DNA of 64,000 nt, taken from NCBI GenBank assembly GCA_973895155.1, contig OZ316894.1, forward strand, positions 7,068,001 to 7,132,000. The letters run 5' to 3'. The position numbers and the translations under genes are program-made. Under the pieces are notes generated by a model, which did no database searches, was not told the origin of the DNA, and was given only the letters and a program-made list of their open reading frames with translations. Positions 24,487 through 35,830 of the stretch are shown piece by piece (the first letter of the stretch is position 1; each line of letters begins with the position of its first letter). Source of the DNA: Marsupella aquatica (lineage: Eukaryota; Marchantiophyta).

Positions 24487-24823
24487 TGTAGAGGTTAACT
24501 CAGTCTTGGGTTGAACTGTGGTTAGTATGTTAACTAGGGAGAGTAAACCCTAGTTGAAGAGTTGGTCCTTATCTCTTCAACTTCTATGTGGTGTGAAAAC
24601 ACACAAGAGAGTTCTCAAGAGAGAACATAGTGATATAGCAAGAGATGAGAGCTTGAAGAGATGAGAGCTTGAAGAGATGAGAGCTATGGTGATGCTTGAG
24701 TAGACACATAACCGTTAATAAAGCTTGGTCTTCCCATGGACGTAGCCAACCTTGAGGCGAACCACGTAACTGTTGAGCAAGTGTATGTTTGGAGTGTTTT
24801 TCCTGATCTGATTTCTCCCCACA
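24487..24823 (+). repeat. 3' LTR
   Basis: 337 bp, TG...CA, the pair of the 5' LTR. Contains an extra 16-bp tandem unit, GAGAGCTTGAAGAGAT, near 24650. Confidence 0.95.
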
Positions 24824-24977
24824 CGTCCGTGCCAAAAGTCCTTTGGTGCAATATGCGACTGCACCCTTCAAGAATAGTTTGCACCCTTTGAGAACCCTTT
24901 GAGAATCATCAAGGACCATTCTAAAATTGTTGGCGCCCAGTTGACCCACGGGAGCTTGTCGAACCCCATACAAACCT
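24824..24977 (+). repeat. Right half of the interrupted dispersed repeat
   Basis: Starts with the second CGTCC and continues the repeat that stops at 18769. It matches the reverse complement of 59780-59937 over its length, including CCCTTCAAGAAT and CTAAAATTGT. Confidence 0.8.
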
Positions 24978-25442
24978 ACTCTAGATAACCTGCTCTAACC
25001 CATGGGTTACCCCACCTTAAACCCCTCCGGCCCACAGTCCCACACACACTAAAACCCTGCAGTAACTCCAATCGATTAGCATTATGTTTTGTCGCCATGA
25101 ACTTCTCCGTTGAAGTATGAAGTTCTCCATGATTGAACAGCCCCACCAAAGGGCTCTCGACTGAACGAGCTCCCTTTCTGATCCAGCCCTTTCTGATCCA
25201 GCCCTGTACTGTGTGAGAAATCCATCACCGGGTCTGCAAGACGGAAAGGAACTCACTGCAGAAGCTCGATCGAGGGTGCGATAATCAGTCAGCGGCGAGG
25301 AAGTTTTGATCATTCTCTTGCCGTGCCACCTCGGTTGCAGAAGAACGACGCTGAATCTGAAACTGAAAAGATCAGTGCATTGATTGTGCTCTATCGCCTC
25401 GCCAGCACTTCCAGAGACGGTGGTCGACCAGACGTGGCTCGG
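24978..25442. other. Spacer upstream of the DNL zinc-finger gene
   Basis: No gene recognised. It contains a short direct repeat, CTTTCTGATCCAGCCC, at about 25171-25204. The last 200 bp are probably promoter and 5' UTR. Confidence 0.5.
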
Positions 25443-26675
25443 ATGGGAAGGCAGCAGATCGCCCCTGCGGCTGCCGCTGCTGCTTTCAGAAGCGTGCGCC
25501 GCGTCTTTGCGGGTATGGACGCGCGGTTCTCCTGCTCCTCTGCTGCTGCGCGCTCTGTGTCTATGCCCAAGTCGTCTCCCCGCTGTCGACTGGATCGGAA
25601 ACATTTACTTGATAACTGGATAAGAACGAAATTCTGATTTGGCTTCATAGGACTTAATGAGTGCGAATGCCAGCGTGTGTGTCTGGTTTGCTCCCCTCGC
25701 CTGGTCTTCTCTACTCTAGGTGGAATTCAGCAGGCATTTTCTTGATAGTATGAACCCTTAGGTCTTTCGTGAGATGATCAGTTTTACAAAGTCAGGAGAA
25801 ATTGAGCTTGGGTGAGTTTTCCGGGATTTGGGTGGTTGAATGTTTAGATTGGTGACAATTCCAGATCTGACAGAGTTTGTCTAGATTTGGCTTCGTTTGA
25901 GCCGTAGGCCATTTATGATAGTCCTTGTTTTCGCTACTTTGGTTTTTAGGTCTCTGGTTAGCAGCCCGGGTTTTTATACGTCGATTATTTGGCTCTTTCA
26001 GTTAGGTCAATAGAAGGTTTGTAGGACATTCGCATAATCCACGATAAAAGATTCACCAGGTGAGGCTTACACTAACTTGAAAACTTGGAATTGGGAACAG
26101 GTTCTTCTTTGAATGAGCGAGGCCTACAGTATGGTAGTCCTCTCGTGACTGTGGAGAATGGTTTCTGCAAGGGTGTGAAGGAATTGGGCGTTGCAAGGTA
26201 TCCGAATGGCAACCTCTGTAGAGCAAACAATAGATATCTGGTATCTCAACCTGGTCCTGCACAAGTCGGTCTTTATAGAACGTTCTCTCAAGCTGCCGTC
26301 CAACTAGCAAAGGATTCCACCCCAGCTACGCGTGATAAGAAGAAGAGAAGTGGCAAATCAGCTGCTGAGATTGCCAGTCACGCGGCAGCGACACAATTGC
26401 GCCCGATCGCTTTTGAGTGCCATGTATGCACAGCAGTTTGCGTAACAAAAATTCTAAAAGATCCATATGATCGTGGAGTCACAATTCTCCGCTGTATGGA
26501 CTGTAGAAGTGTTAACCTGATCTCAGATCAGTTGGGGTTGTTTAAGGAGCCTGGAAGTATGCAAAGATTTCTTAGGGACCGGGGGGTGGATGTAAGGAAT
26601 GGTCCTGAGGGAAGGTATGAGCTGACCCCTGAAATTATAGCTCAAATGCAACAGCCGGTGTCAAGCACAGCTTGA
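25443..26675 (+). CDS. DNL/Zim17-type zinc-finger protein, organellar
   Basis: The DNL family (Zim17/Tim15/HEP) keeps organellar Hsp70 soluble and active. Proposed exons 25443-25512 and 26101-26675 give 214 residues with donor GCGG|GTATGG and an acceptor at 26100. The first exon encodes an Ala/Arg-rich presequence that looks mitochondrial. The zinc domain reads FECHVCTAVCVTKILKDPYD, then RGVTILRCMDCRSVNLISDQ, LGLF: two CX2C pairs about 24 residues apart, with DQLGLF where the family usually has DNLGWF. A charged linker (KKKRSGKSAAE) precedes it and about 50 residues follow. The zinc exon is solid; the first exon is a splice prediction by eye. Confidence 0.75.
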
Positions 26676-28419
26676 CTATGACAGTCATAGCTGTTGTTGT
26701 TCCACATAATATAGAAGGACATATGAGTTGATTGGCTGTTCGCAGAAGTTTGTGCCTTTACCGATTCTTGCCCTTGTGAAGGCAACATTTTGAAGTTACG
26801 GGTATATGAATGGATTGGCTGTTTGCAGAGGTTTGTCTCTGGCCTTCCCAAGATCTTGCCCTTGTGAAGAGAACATTTTGAAGCTCTTGTGCTGATAATC
26901 TGGTTCTGTTGCCAGAGATCTGTTGTGCCTTTGCTTGAAAGGAGTCTAGATCAGTAATTGAACTACTTAATATGATGGTAATTGCGCCTTCATTTTGGAT
27001 CCTACTTTTGCCCGTTAGTATTTATTTCCCTTTTGTTGTGGAGACGTGATACACATCGCATACGTAATTGTCACCGCTGTGCTTCCCCGGAAGGTAATCA
27101 GGTAGTCCAATTGTGATTGGAGACCAAACACGGACAATGAAGAGTCTGTGTGTAACTTTGTATGAGACTGCAAAAGTGGATTGGTGGCCAATTAGAACAA
27201 TTACGTTGTTAGACGTTAATGTTCAATGTTAATTGGGATTTGCCGGCGGACAGGACGACGTGACTACGTTATCGACAATAATTACGATGCAAACGACACT
27301 TCAAACGACGTTAATGTTTATCAGGGACCTTCGAGGCACGGAACATAGTGGTAGCTATGTTATCTACCTCATTACCACTAACAAGAATCAAGGAATGTCT
27401 TTATCATGACTAAGTGTAATCTTAATCAGTTGGGAGAGCCAATCTACTTCCTTCTTCACTTCTCAGCCAAAGCCTAGAAACTCGTCTCCCAGGCAGACTC
27501 TGCCAGTTCACTAATAGCCACTGCTCTGCCAAAAATTCTTACTGATAATTCGCTGGAAAAACCTACTTGGGTAGGACCTCCTGATGTAGCTCAGATGGCC
27601 AGGAGATTTGGCCCAGGATCAACAGGCCTAAAACTCAATTTCCCCCTCAAAGTGCCGGACAAGGAGGGGTAAAGGTAAAGGCTCAGCTACAGGTAACGAA
27701 ATTATGATCTTGGTATCACTGAAACATGAAACTCCCACCGGTTTATTTATTGAGGTGGGACAGCATAGGGCGACGAGGATAAGGAATACTCTATTATGTT
27801 GAGGCGTCCGTCAGAATGAGTATCTTGCACTGGGAGAACTGGGATTTTATGGAGGGCTTCATCCCTTCCACAGGACCCAAGCAAGGGGGACCTCAGGGTT
27901 TACTTTTATTTGCCAGGTTCTTTCGTGGAGTTGGACGTGCGAACATTCTTACATATCACTGGTACATTCCTATATACGTTTGCACAATGAAGTCCAAAAT
28001 TAGCTGAAATCCACAAGTCTTGGTTATGATGGATACATCAGGGCAACCACATCCAAAATGTAAAGGGGTACAATGTTGACAGAAACAGTCAACTTGTGTA
28101 ACGATTGGTAGCAGAAAGGGTTTCAAGACATGATTTCACTTTCTAGGTAAAAAGAGTAACAGACTTTCGAGTTAATTGAATATTGCGTCAAATGACAGCT
28201 GGAAGTTGAATTACTAGGATGACTTGACAAGCAATTGACGTTTATGAAGGATCCCAGAATCCTGCCGGAAATATACAATCTAGTCACAAATTAGAAGATC
28301 AAAATTACGCCCCTCAAATTCAAGCCTCTAGGGAAGAATCGTTGGCATATTCCTCATGGAGATATGGCTATAAATCAACTATCCTTTATCGTGGCATTGC
28401 AATGGGCACGTCTGGTTTT
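26676..28419. other. Intergenic region, convergent 3' flanks
   Basis: Lies between the DNL gene (+) and the DEG10-like gene (-). Two similar 3'-flank segments around 26730 and 26815 share GATTGGCTGTT, TTGCCCTTGTGAAG and GAACATTTTGAAG. GATGTAGCTCAGATGG near 27582 resembles a tRNA A-box and may mark a SINE relic. No coding gene seen. Confidence 0.5.
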
Positions 28420-31400
28420 TTAGGCTCTTTCGGAGACAGCTGTTTGGCAGGTTAACTCATCATCTCCACTGTGTCTTAAATCTTGAAGAAGATCAATGGA
28501 GGCGTGAGAAGGTATTCTATGTCGCTGCAAAATTTTAAGCGAAGCTTCCTTTGCTTTCTCAAAGTTTAATACGACTACTCTACCCTCATCAAGATCAAAC
28601 CGTAAACTGGACGATGTGCAACCTTCGACCAGCTCCTTGAGATGCTTTAAGTTCTGAACCTCGACACCATTCACTTTTAAAACCTGCAATCCTCCATTAA
28701 CAAATAATTACAGATCAGCCTCTGCAGAAACAGTCTTACAACAAGATGTCCTTCGCAACTCAGTCCACTCCAATCCAGCCTACTTTTAATATGAAACGGG
28801 CACCAATATTACTATTCTTACTGTCTGTACCATCCAAACCCGAACAAATGAGCATAAACACAAGTATCAAAAAACCAGTGACACAAAAGCACGAGAGTTA
28901 AAAGTATAAACCTGGTAATCAGCCAGCCGCTCATAGCCTGCATTGACTTCGTCCACGAGTACCTGTTTACACCGCAATCAGTGATACTCTTCGCCAGGTA
29001 GATCCAATCACACCATTCTCACCTCAAAAAGCTTAAAGTTACAACATCTTTGTACGCAAGCTGCTTAGGAGGGATAGTCTGTATTATTTTCTGCACTTTC
29101 CGTAATTGAGGACAGGAAATGGATATTGAATTCCACCTACCTGAGAAAGTATAACGCATTGCTCTTTAGGCTTTGTGAGGATGCCTGTCAGAGCCCTCTC
29201 ACAAAGTCGTCGGGGTGCGGTATTATACCAATCATCCCCGTATTCATGAAGGTAGGGTTGGGTCAATGGAGTGAACACCAACCCCGCAAATATGAAGTAG
29301 CTTGGGAGGCGATCAAATTGATGTATGGGTACAAGAAATCTTAACTGCACACATAATCCAAAGTGTATACTTCCGGAATGATTATGTTACTCTGTGCAGC
29401 TTTCTTATCTTTATTGAATATTATCCGAGCAACCATATCAACAGCCGAAGATGGTTCTATGTTTAAGGTCGACAAATGCGTGAAAGACTACGAACTCACT
29501 GACAAGACTGATAAGATCAGCAAAGAGACAAAGTTAGAAGCTGTACTGGATCAAGTTCGACATCGAAGTGTGCAATGTTGCCATCTCGCAAAATAGTTAG
29601 CCTCGCTTTCTCACCAGCCTTCTTCATTGATACCAAGTGGTCAAATGAGATGCGCTCCCTGTTACGAAAATGCACTGCGATGTTTGAGCCTCGTCAGCGA
29701 TACAATTAGGAGATACCCAATACTTCTAGCTTACCGTGGCATACAGGGTAACTAGTATGAAAAGACCAGTCCGCCGTAGGAATCCTTCACCCTTTGAATT
29801 TGCTTTCTTTGAGGACACCAGCAATGCATAGCCAGCTTATGCTGATCGTACTTAGTAAGGAATATCAAAAGACAACTCTACCAGAACGAACCTCCAGAAT
29901 GGCTACCCATACAGACGACAGAAATGTTGATTGCATTAGACATAAGCTACTCAGAGTAGACTTATCAAAGCGTAAAGCCCGCACAGTGTATTAGCTCCTA
30001 TATCCAACAAATACCTGTGCCATCGTTTGCAATCGGAGTACCGTCGAATGCCACGAGAACATCATCCTTCTTCAGCCACTGGTTGGTGTCAGTCAATGGT
30101 TGAATTTTGTTCACCAAAACACCTGTTAGACCAGGTGACATCTTAAGATGTTCTCGAATATGGGGATTTTCTGTTGCTTGGCAGGTCAGGCCCAGAGAAC
30201 AGAATCCTACATAGCGCTGATTCTCCTCAACGTCCTCTAGAAAATGATTAATGATCGGTACAGGGATTATGTAACTGCGCATGAATTAAAAATAAATCAG
30301 GACTTAGGAAATCAGAAGAGTAGATCCGAGAACAATACATATACAGAGAAAACGTCTCTTGTTTACTCGAGCCAATCCAAACACACCAAGACACTGGCAA
30401 ATAAATGCTCGTTACCCAATATTTTCTGCTCCAGCTAGATTTTGGAAGGCAACGCCAACGACTTTGTCTTCCATGAGAGCTGGGCCTCCACTGTTGCCTG
30501 GATTGATCGCAGCATCGATCTGAATGGCCATCAAATGCGCAGTACCATGCACATATTGCGTTGGTTCAACTCTTGAAACCACACCTCCAGTTACCGATAT
30601 ATTGTCCCCACCTACCCATTTAAACAAGCGTAAAACTGAATGAGTGTCTTCTAATAGTCTAGAGAAGCTGTGTAGGACGGGTCAGATATAGACTAGTTGG
30701 TGAATACCACCTACGGCCACACGCGATATCTCAATCAGCACATCCTATCCACGGACCTTCACGAAGAAACAAATGAAGCTCCCGGTCCATCTTCACAAGG
30801 AGAAATCTTGAATGCAAGAGAAAAACAAGGCTTGACTTAGTTAATTACGCGCATTTCATATTCATAAAGAAAGACTTCATTGATTGAGACAATTCCTACC
30901 TTGAGGGTATCCAACCACAGCTACAGACTCCTGGAGATATGGAATATCGCCCAACTGTAGTGCCCTCATGCCTTCCCAGAACTCTTCGTCATGAATTTGC
31001 AAGAGTGCCAGATCACATTCATGTCCAACTGCCTGCACCTCTGCCCGGAACTTGGCTGGAGATCCATGCTTACGTACCACAACATAAGTCTGGTCCGCCA
31101 CAACGTGCGCATTTGTCACAATTCGCCGCCCAGATATAACGAAGCCTGTGGTAAAGAGTCACGAGCATAATCAGATCTTAAGATGAGTGACGACTTCAGC
31201 AAGAGAATATTTATTTGCAAGACGAAACAAGCTTGACAGGCTCAAAACCCTAAACATTAGACCTGACTTGTCTAGATCATAGAAAGGATTTGATCGGTCA
31301 AATCCTAAAACCCTTTAATGAACTACAGCTCTGCTTTGAAAACCTGAACTAGTGTCGCCTGGTGGGAATGATAATGTTGCAAAAAAAAAAGGAGCGATCA

Positions 31401-32062
31401 CTTTACGGAAGGGCAAAATCCCAACCGGGACCAAATGCCTTTGGGGGAGGAAAATTAAGGATACCAGAGCCGGTGATTTCACGTTGGGGCTTATTCTGCC
31501 AGGGCAGAAAGTAATTGGGGCTGCTTGCCATGGTGAATATCTTGACAACCGAGTCCAACGCCAGCTCTGTTACGGCCGAAGCATCGGTTATAAGACGATC
31601 GGATGGGCCAGTGCCCCATTCTTTTCCTGAAGGCGTGCAAGTTGTGCTGAAAGCTCTGGCCTGTAGATTCCCCGAGAATGACAACCCCAATTGACCTGAT
31701 TTGCAGTGAACCAAGGAATCCTGAGACCGACCTCCACAGTGGTAAGATTTTAAGGTCCCATGCAAACCACTAGATCCGTTTCCACAGGCAGAACCCATCG
31801 GCAGCCCATTACCGCAAGAAAACCTAAGCTTGGGAGAGTTAAGACAGGATTCCTGTACCACATTGCTGGATGCAGGCAAAATATTGCCAACGAGGCTCTC
31901 ATGCTCGTTCAACACTGTCCCGGTGAGCTGAGGCCCAAGTCTTTCCAGACTGGAGCTAAATCCTTTGCGTACATCATATTGACTTGATGTAAAAAGTTCG
32001 TCCACAAATTTCTGAAATTTCCTACTACATAGGCGCCTTGCAGAGACTGCCTGCACTGCCAT
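28420..32062 (-). CDS. DEG10: DEG10-like HtrA serine protease (Deg/Do-like), mitochondrial
   Basis: An ATP-independent HtrA-family protease for organellar protein quality control. Exons 32062-31465, 31145-30900, 30611-30416, 30274-30015, 29674-29547, 29344-29141, 28962-28912 and 28683-28420 total 1947 nt, 648 residues. The catalytic triad is visible: His in IVTNAHVVA, Asp in ECDLALLQI, Ser in [14 protein letters not shown] region follows, with [12 protein letters not shown] and [10 protein letters not shown]. The C-terminus [15 protein letters not shown] resembles DEG10 rather than DEG2 or DEG9, which is from memory of the family. Exon 1 carries a presequence and a long Gly/Ser/Cys-rich linker of about 130 residues before the protease domain. 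Confidence 0.88.
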
Positions 32063-33054
32063 GATTACAGGCTGAGAACTTTGGTCGAGCTTTACGCTCC
32101 CCTGCCTTCCAAAGAGGTCTCCACCATATCACAGGTTGGGGCTCGTGATAAACCCTAGTAAATAAACCCTAAACACTAAACCCACCATTCAACTGACTCC
32201 GATAGCTCCACAGGTCTCCAATTCATACCAATGCGCTGCTTCCACTGCATTCAGCATATGAGGATGAGCTGATACCATCGTACGAGGGGGGCAGCTCGAT
32301 CTTTCCAATCAAGTTCGAGCTAGTAACCATGGCAGCGGCATCAGCTTCTGTATAGCAGGAACAGCATCGTTTTCTTCTTCTTTCCTTTTTGTTTCTGTGA
32401 CCTCGTCAAAATGTTGCAATTCAGTCTCCCAGATCAACTCTAGAGTCCAGACATCGAGAGCTATGTGGCCTCCTCGTTCTGCTACCCCAGGGATTGCATT
32501 AGGGATTCGCAGATTGCAATTCCTCCAAGGGCTTCCTAATTCATAGCTCGGTGCCTCCATGTACTCTGCGGTCTTGTGCAACAAGTGCACCGTGTATAAG
32601 TGCACACTGTGGGTAACTGCAGGTAGGTAGTGTGGTCACTGGTCCCCTGATATTACAACATTTTCCTTTGTAAAATGCAGAAAAACTGCCCAGTTTGTAA
32701 GTGTCACGACAAAACAAATAAATACATGAGTGCCTCAGGATATAAGAATGCACATTATATATTGATTACTGCAATGCATACCTTAGACGCACTTATTGAT
32801 AAGTGTAGGGGACAACTACATGCCATAGTTCCATGCACTTATCCACTTGAATCGTGCACTCTGAGGGTTTGGGGTATGAGTGTCCCATGGGTATGACCTG
32901 ACAAGACATATGCAGAAGTGCATGAATGATATCCCATGCACTTAGGACATAATGCATAATCTGGATAAGTGCAGGTTTGGGGTGTCTTCCCAGGAGCCTG
33001 CACTAAGACATGATAAACTGTAAAGTAATCTAAAATCTTTGCATTAGTCCATTG

Positions 33055-33545
33055 AGGGTCTATGAGGTAGTGTAGTTTAGTGTGGGGGGAACCAAAGCCA
33101 AGCAGGGTTTACAGTTCATGATTCTTGTTCAATCTATTCAATGTAAACACTATCAGTTGCATCCCCTTTCTTTTCTCAGGGTCTGTTCATTTGTCCATCC
33201 ATTAGGGGTGTCAAAGCACTGCAAGGTCTTATCGCTATGGTTACTTATATAAGTAGCTCCCTATAGGTAACTCCCTACCATAAAACCATTTTATGTCCTA
33301 AGCCATACCTCACTTACGAGCCTGCTTTGACATGGGCTATCGAAGGACTATCAGGTGTTGTGATTTATTGCGAGGAAACCAATTTGTCCATCCTTTGATG
33401 GCGTATGTGGTAGTGTGGTTTAGTTTAGTGTGGCGCAACCAAAGCCAAGTATAATTTAAAGTTTATGATTCTAGTTCACTCTTCTCAATCTAAACACTAT
33501 CATATCCAATCCCACTTTTTCTGTCTCATAGTCTGTTTATGAATG
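33055..33545. repeat. Diverged direct duplication
   Basis: Segments at about 33,055-33,215 and 33,400-33,545 share in order GGTAGTGT, GTTTAGTGTGG, AACCAAAGCCAAG, TTTATGATTCT/TTCATGATTCT, TGTAAACACTATCA/TCTAAACACTATCA and GTCTGTT. Confidence 0.7.
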
Positions 33546-33845
33546 CCATTTTGGCGGGAAGCTTTAGTGGCCATTTAGTGGGGTTTGTCTGAAACCCATT
33601 CAAATAATTTGTGGTGACATATTTTAGTGACCAAGAGATGGACCTAAAGGTGTCATTGTGCAACATTTCCATCTACCACCTGTCACTCTCCCACCAGCTT
33701 GCACAGTCCTTGACATCTAGTTGTTGGGCCAACTTGTCGACTCCCCAAAGTGGTCAAGTGCCTGGCATATAACTTAAACTTGACGATGCATCCAGATGCC
33801 CAACATCATTGTCTTCCTATCAATAATAGTGCGTAAATGCATGGT

Positions 33846-33883
33846 CATTGGGCTAGTAAAAGTTATAGTACACTAGCCCAATG
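33846..33883. repeat. 12-bp perfect inverted repeat with 14-nt spacer
   Basis: CATTGGGCTAGT at 33846-33857 is the reverse complement of ACTAGCCCAATG at 33872-33883. The second arm continues as ATGCATGCGCATTGCAC, closely matched at 36584-36612. Confidence 0.85.
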
Positions 33884-33889
33884 CATGCG

Positions 33890-34420
33890 CATTGCACAAA
33901 AGATGTTGAGTTGAAAAAAAAATGTTGAGGTGAAAAATGAAGTCGATGAGAGAAAAAGATATTGAGGTGAGGAAAAGAAGTCAAGCTGAGTAAAAGATGT
34001 CCAGGAGAGAAAAGATGGTAAGGTGAGCTAAACATGTAAAGATGAGGCAAATATGTCGAGGAGAGGAAAAATGTTGAGGATGAGGGCAAGGTGTTGTGGT
34101 GAGATAAAGATGTCAAGGTGAGATATTAATTGGCGAGATGTGAAAAAGATATCAAGGAAAGGTAAAGATGTTGAGGAGAGATAAACATGATTGTTAAGAT
34201 TAGGAAAATATGGCAAGGCAAAAACATATCAGCTTTGCGATGTAATTGTTGAGGCATGTTATGTGTGATCCCAGTCATACATTTGAGGTGAGAAAAGGAC
34301 ATCAATGAGAGAAAAAGATGTCAAGGAAAGAAAGAGATGTCAAGGTGAGAGAAAGCAGGAAGTAAGCAAGACACAAACTAAGCAGTTTGGAGAAAGTGTT
34401 GTCAAGAGAAAATGTTTTCA
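33890..34420 (+). repeat. Degenerate purine-rich short tandem repeat
   Basis: The plus strand is built from diverged units of about 20-25 nt of the form AAGATGTCGAGGTGAGRAA. The minus strand therefore reads as repeating S-H-L-D-I-F-F-like peptides, which is an effect of the repeat, not a gene. Confidence 0.7.
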
Positions 34421-35579
34421 AGGTAAAAATCAGAATGGAAGTTTGTTGAAGGGAAAGTGTTGTGGTTGTGGAAATATTGTGGTTTAATGGTATATTCAAG
34501 TCAGAGTATTGTCAATCAAACAATTCCCAGGAAAAGAGTTGCTGAATGAGTGAAAATCATTATTAAGTAGAAATGGTGTTGCATGGAAGTGCTATCATTT
34601 TGGAAGTTGTTGTGATTCAGATGTTGCATTTGCATCCATGTGCACCCAACGGCAACCACCACACTTGGACGTTGACGCACCTCTCCACGGTGGACACAAG
34701 CAAGAGGATTACCACGCTGAGCAGCAGGGCGAGGGAAGAATTGGGACTCATTGCGCTACAGGTCACTCACCGAGTCCCAAAGCTGGATACGTTTGGGATC
34801 TGATCGATATTGATGACAACGATCTCATTGGTTTGCAATTGAAATTGCTAGCCTACTTGTAGTGACTTGGCACCTAGTGCACAAGAGGCTTGCACCACTT
34901 TTGTTCCGCCCAGATGGAACAAAAAGAATTGTCCTTGGTCAGCTTTCAAATCGATCGAGTGACAATAGCAGCCGCGTACTTTACATTTATGTTCTAGTGT
35001 TAAAATTTGCAACATGGTGTACTTAACTCCTGGAAATTTGTTGTCGATCTTGCTGCACAGCTTTGTCTTCGGCGCAGCTTCGTCCGACTGCCAATGGAAA
35101 AGTCAAAAGGAAGGATATACATTTGTGAGACAATCTCCGGACAATAAGCACAATATACTTTCACAGAGGCAAGAATGCATCACAAAGGCAAGAATGTGAA
35201 CTGCGCTCGGAGGGCGGCATACCACGCTCCCTGCTTGGATTTACGTCGAGAAAACTGAGCTCACGGTTCAGATTCACGTCAGGCCACAACTCAGGCAAAA
35301 GAGACTGAAAACACCATTCTGAATATATTGCTTTCACAAACACAAGAGACCCTATATAAACCCAACCAAGAAGCTCGAGATTGAAAGGCGGATGAGGTCC
35401 AAACCAAAATGAATGAGCAAACAACGAGGTCAAAATCAAATCCAAGGCTAGCAGAAACAACGAACATAGGTGAACCTCATCTCTCTCGCTTAGCAAAGTC
35501 TGAAACAAATGAAGCATGGGGACAATCACCGCTAGTGCACAACCATCAATTCACGCAGGCTGGTACTACTTCTGTGAGA

Positions 35580-35830
35580 TCATGAGAAGGAGAGTGAGGT
35601 GGAGAGAAATACTACTGCAACCCCACACAACATGCATGAGTGGACAGAGTGGACCAAAAATTTGTAGAAGTTTTCTAATACAAACTTGATTAACTTGAGG
35701 TGCATCACATGCTTGGGATGGGACCTGAGTGCATAAGACGACATAAGTGAAACTGATCTGATCACACGAATATAAGTGGTTAAGTGGGTGCAGCCGACCA
35801 ACAAAGTCCAAGGCATAACCACTTTTGACA
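35580..35830 (-). pseudogene. Possible Copia RT/RNase H-linker relic
   Basis: Minus-strand translation in two frames contains VGCTHLTTYIR and HPKHVMHLKLIKFVLENFYK, resembling the Copia region after reverse transcriptase (VG-L-YLT-TRPDI then NP-HWKAIKRVLRYLKG). It is riddled with frame changes and stops and has no visible LTRs. The match is weak; it could be chance. Confidence 0.3.

Larger units (their letters stand above)
18770..24823 (+). mobile_element. Ty1/Copia LTR retrotransposon, Tnt1/Tork-like, defective
   Basis: Complete element of 6054 bp with two LTRs (TG...CA), flanked by 5-bp CGTCC target-site duplications at 18765-18769 and 24824-24828. It has an initiator-Met tRNA primer site, a purine tract before the 3' LTR, and the Copia domain order gag, protease, integrase, reverse transcriptase, RNase H. 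The coding region carries several stops and two frameshifts, so it cannot make its own Pol now. The leader between 5' LTR and gag (19093-20262) is about 1.2 kb, with a GC-rich block near 19,680-19,860 and no gene I recognise. Confidence 0.95.

Noticed and set aside
33853-34499. Minus-strand frames with repeated S-H-L-D-I-F-F-like peptides
   Set aside because: Direct consequence of the purine-rich DNA repeat; no start context or conservation signal.
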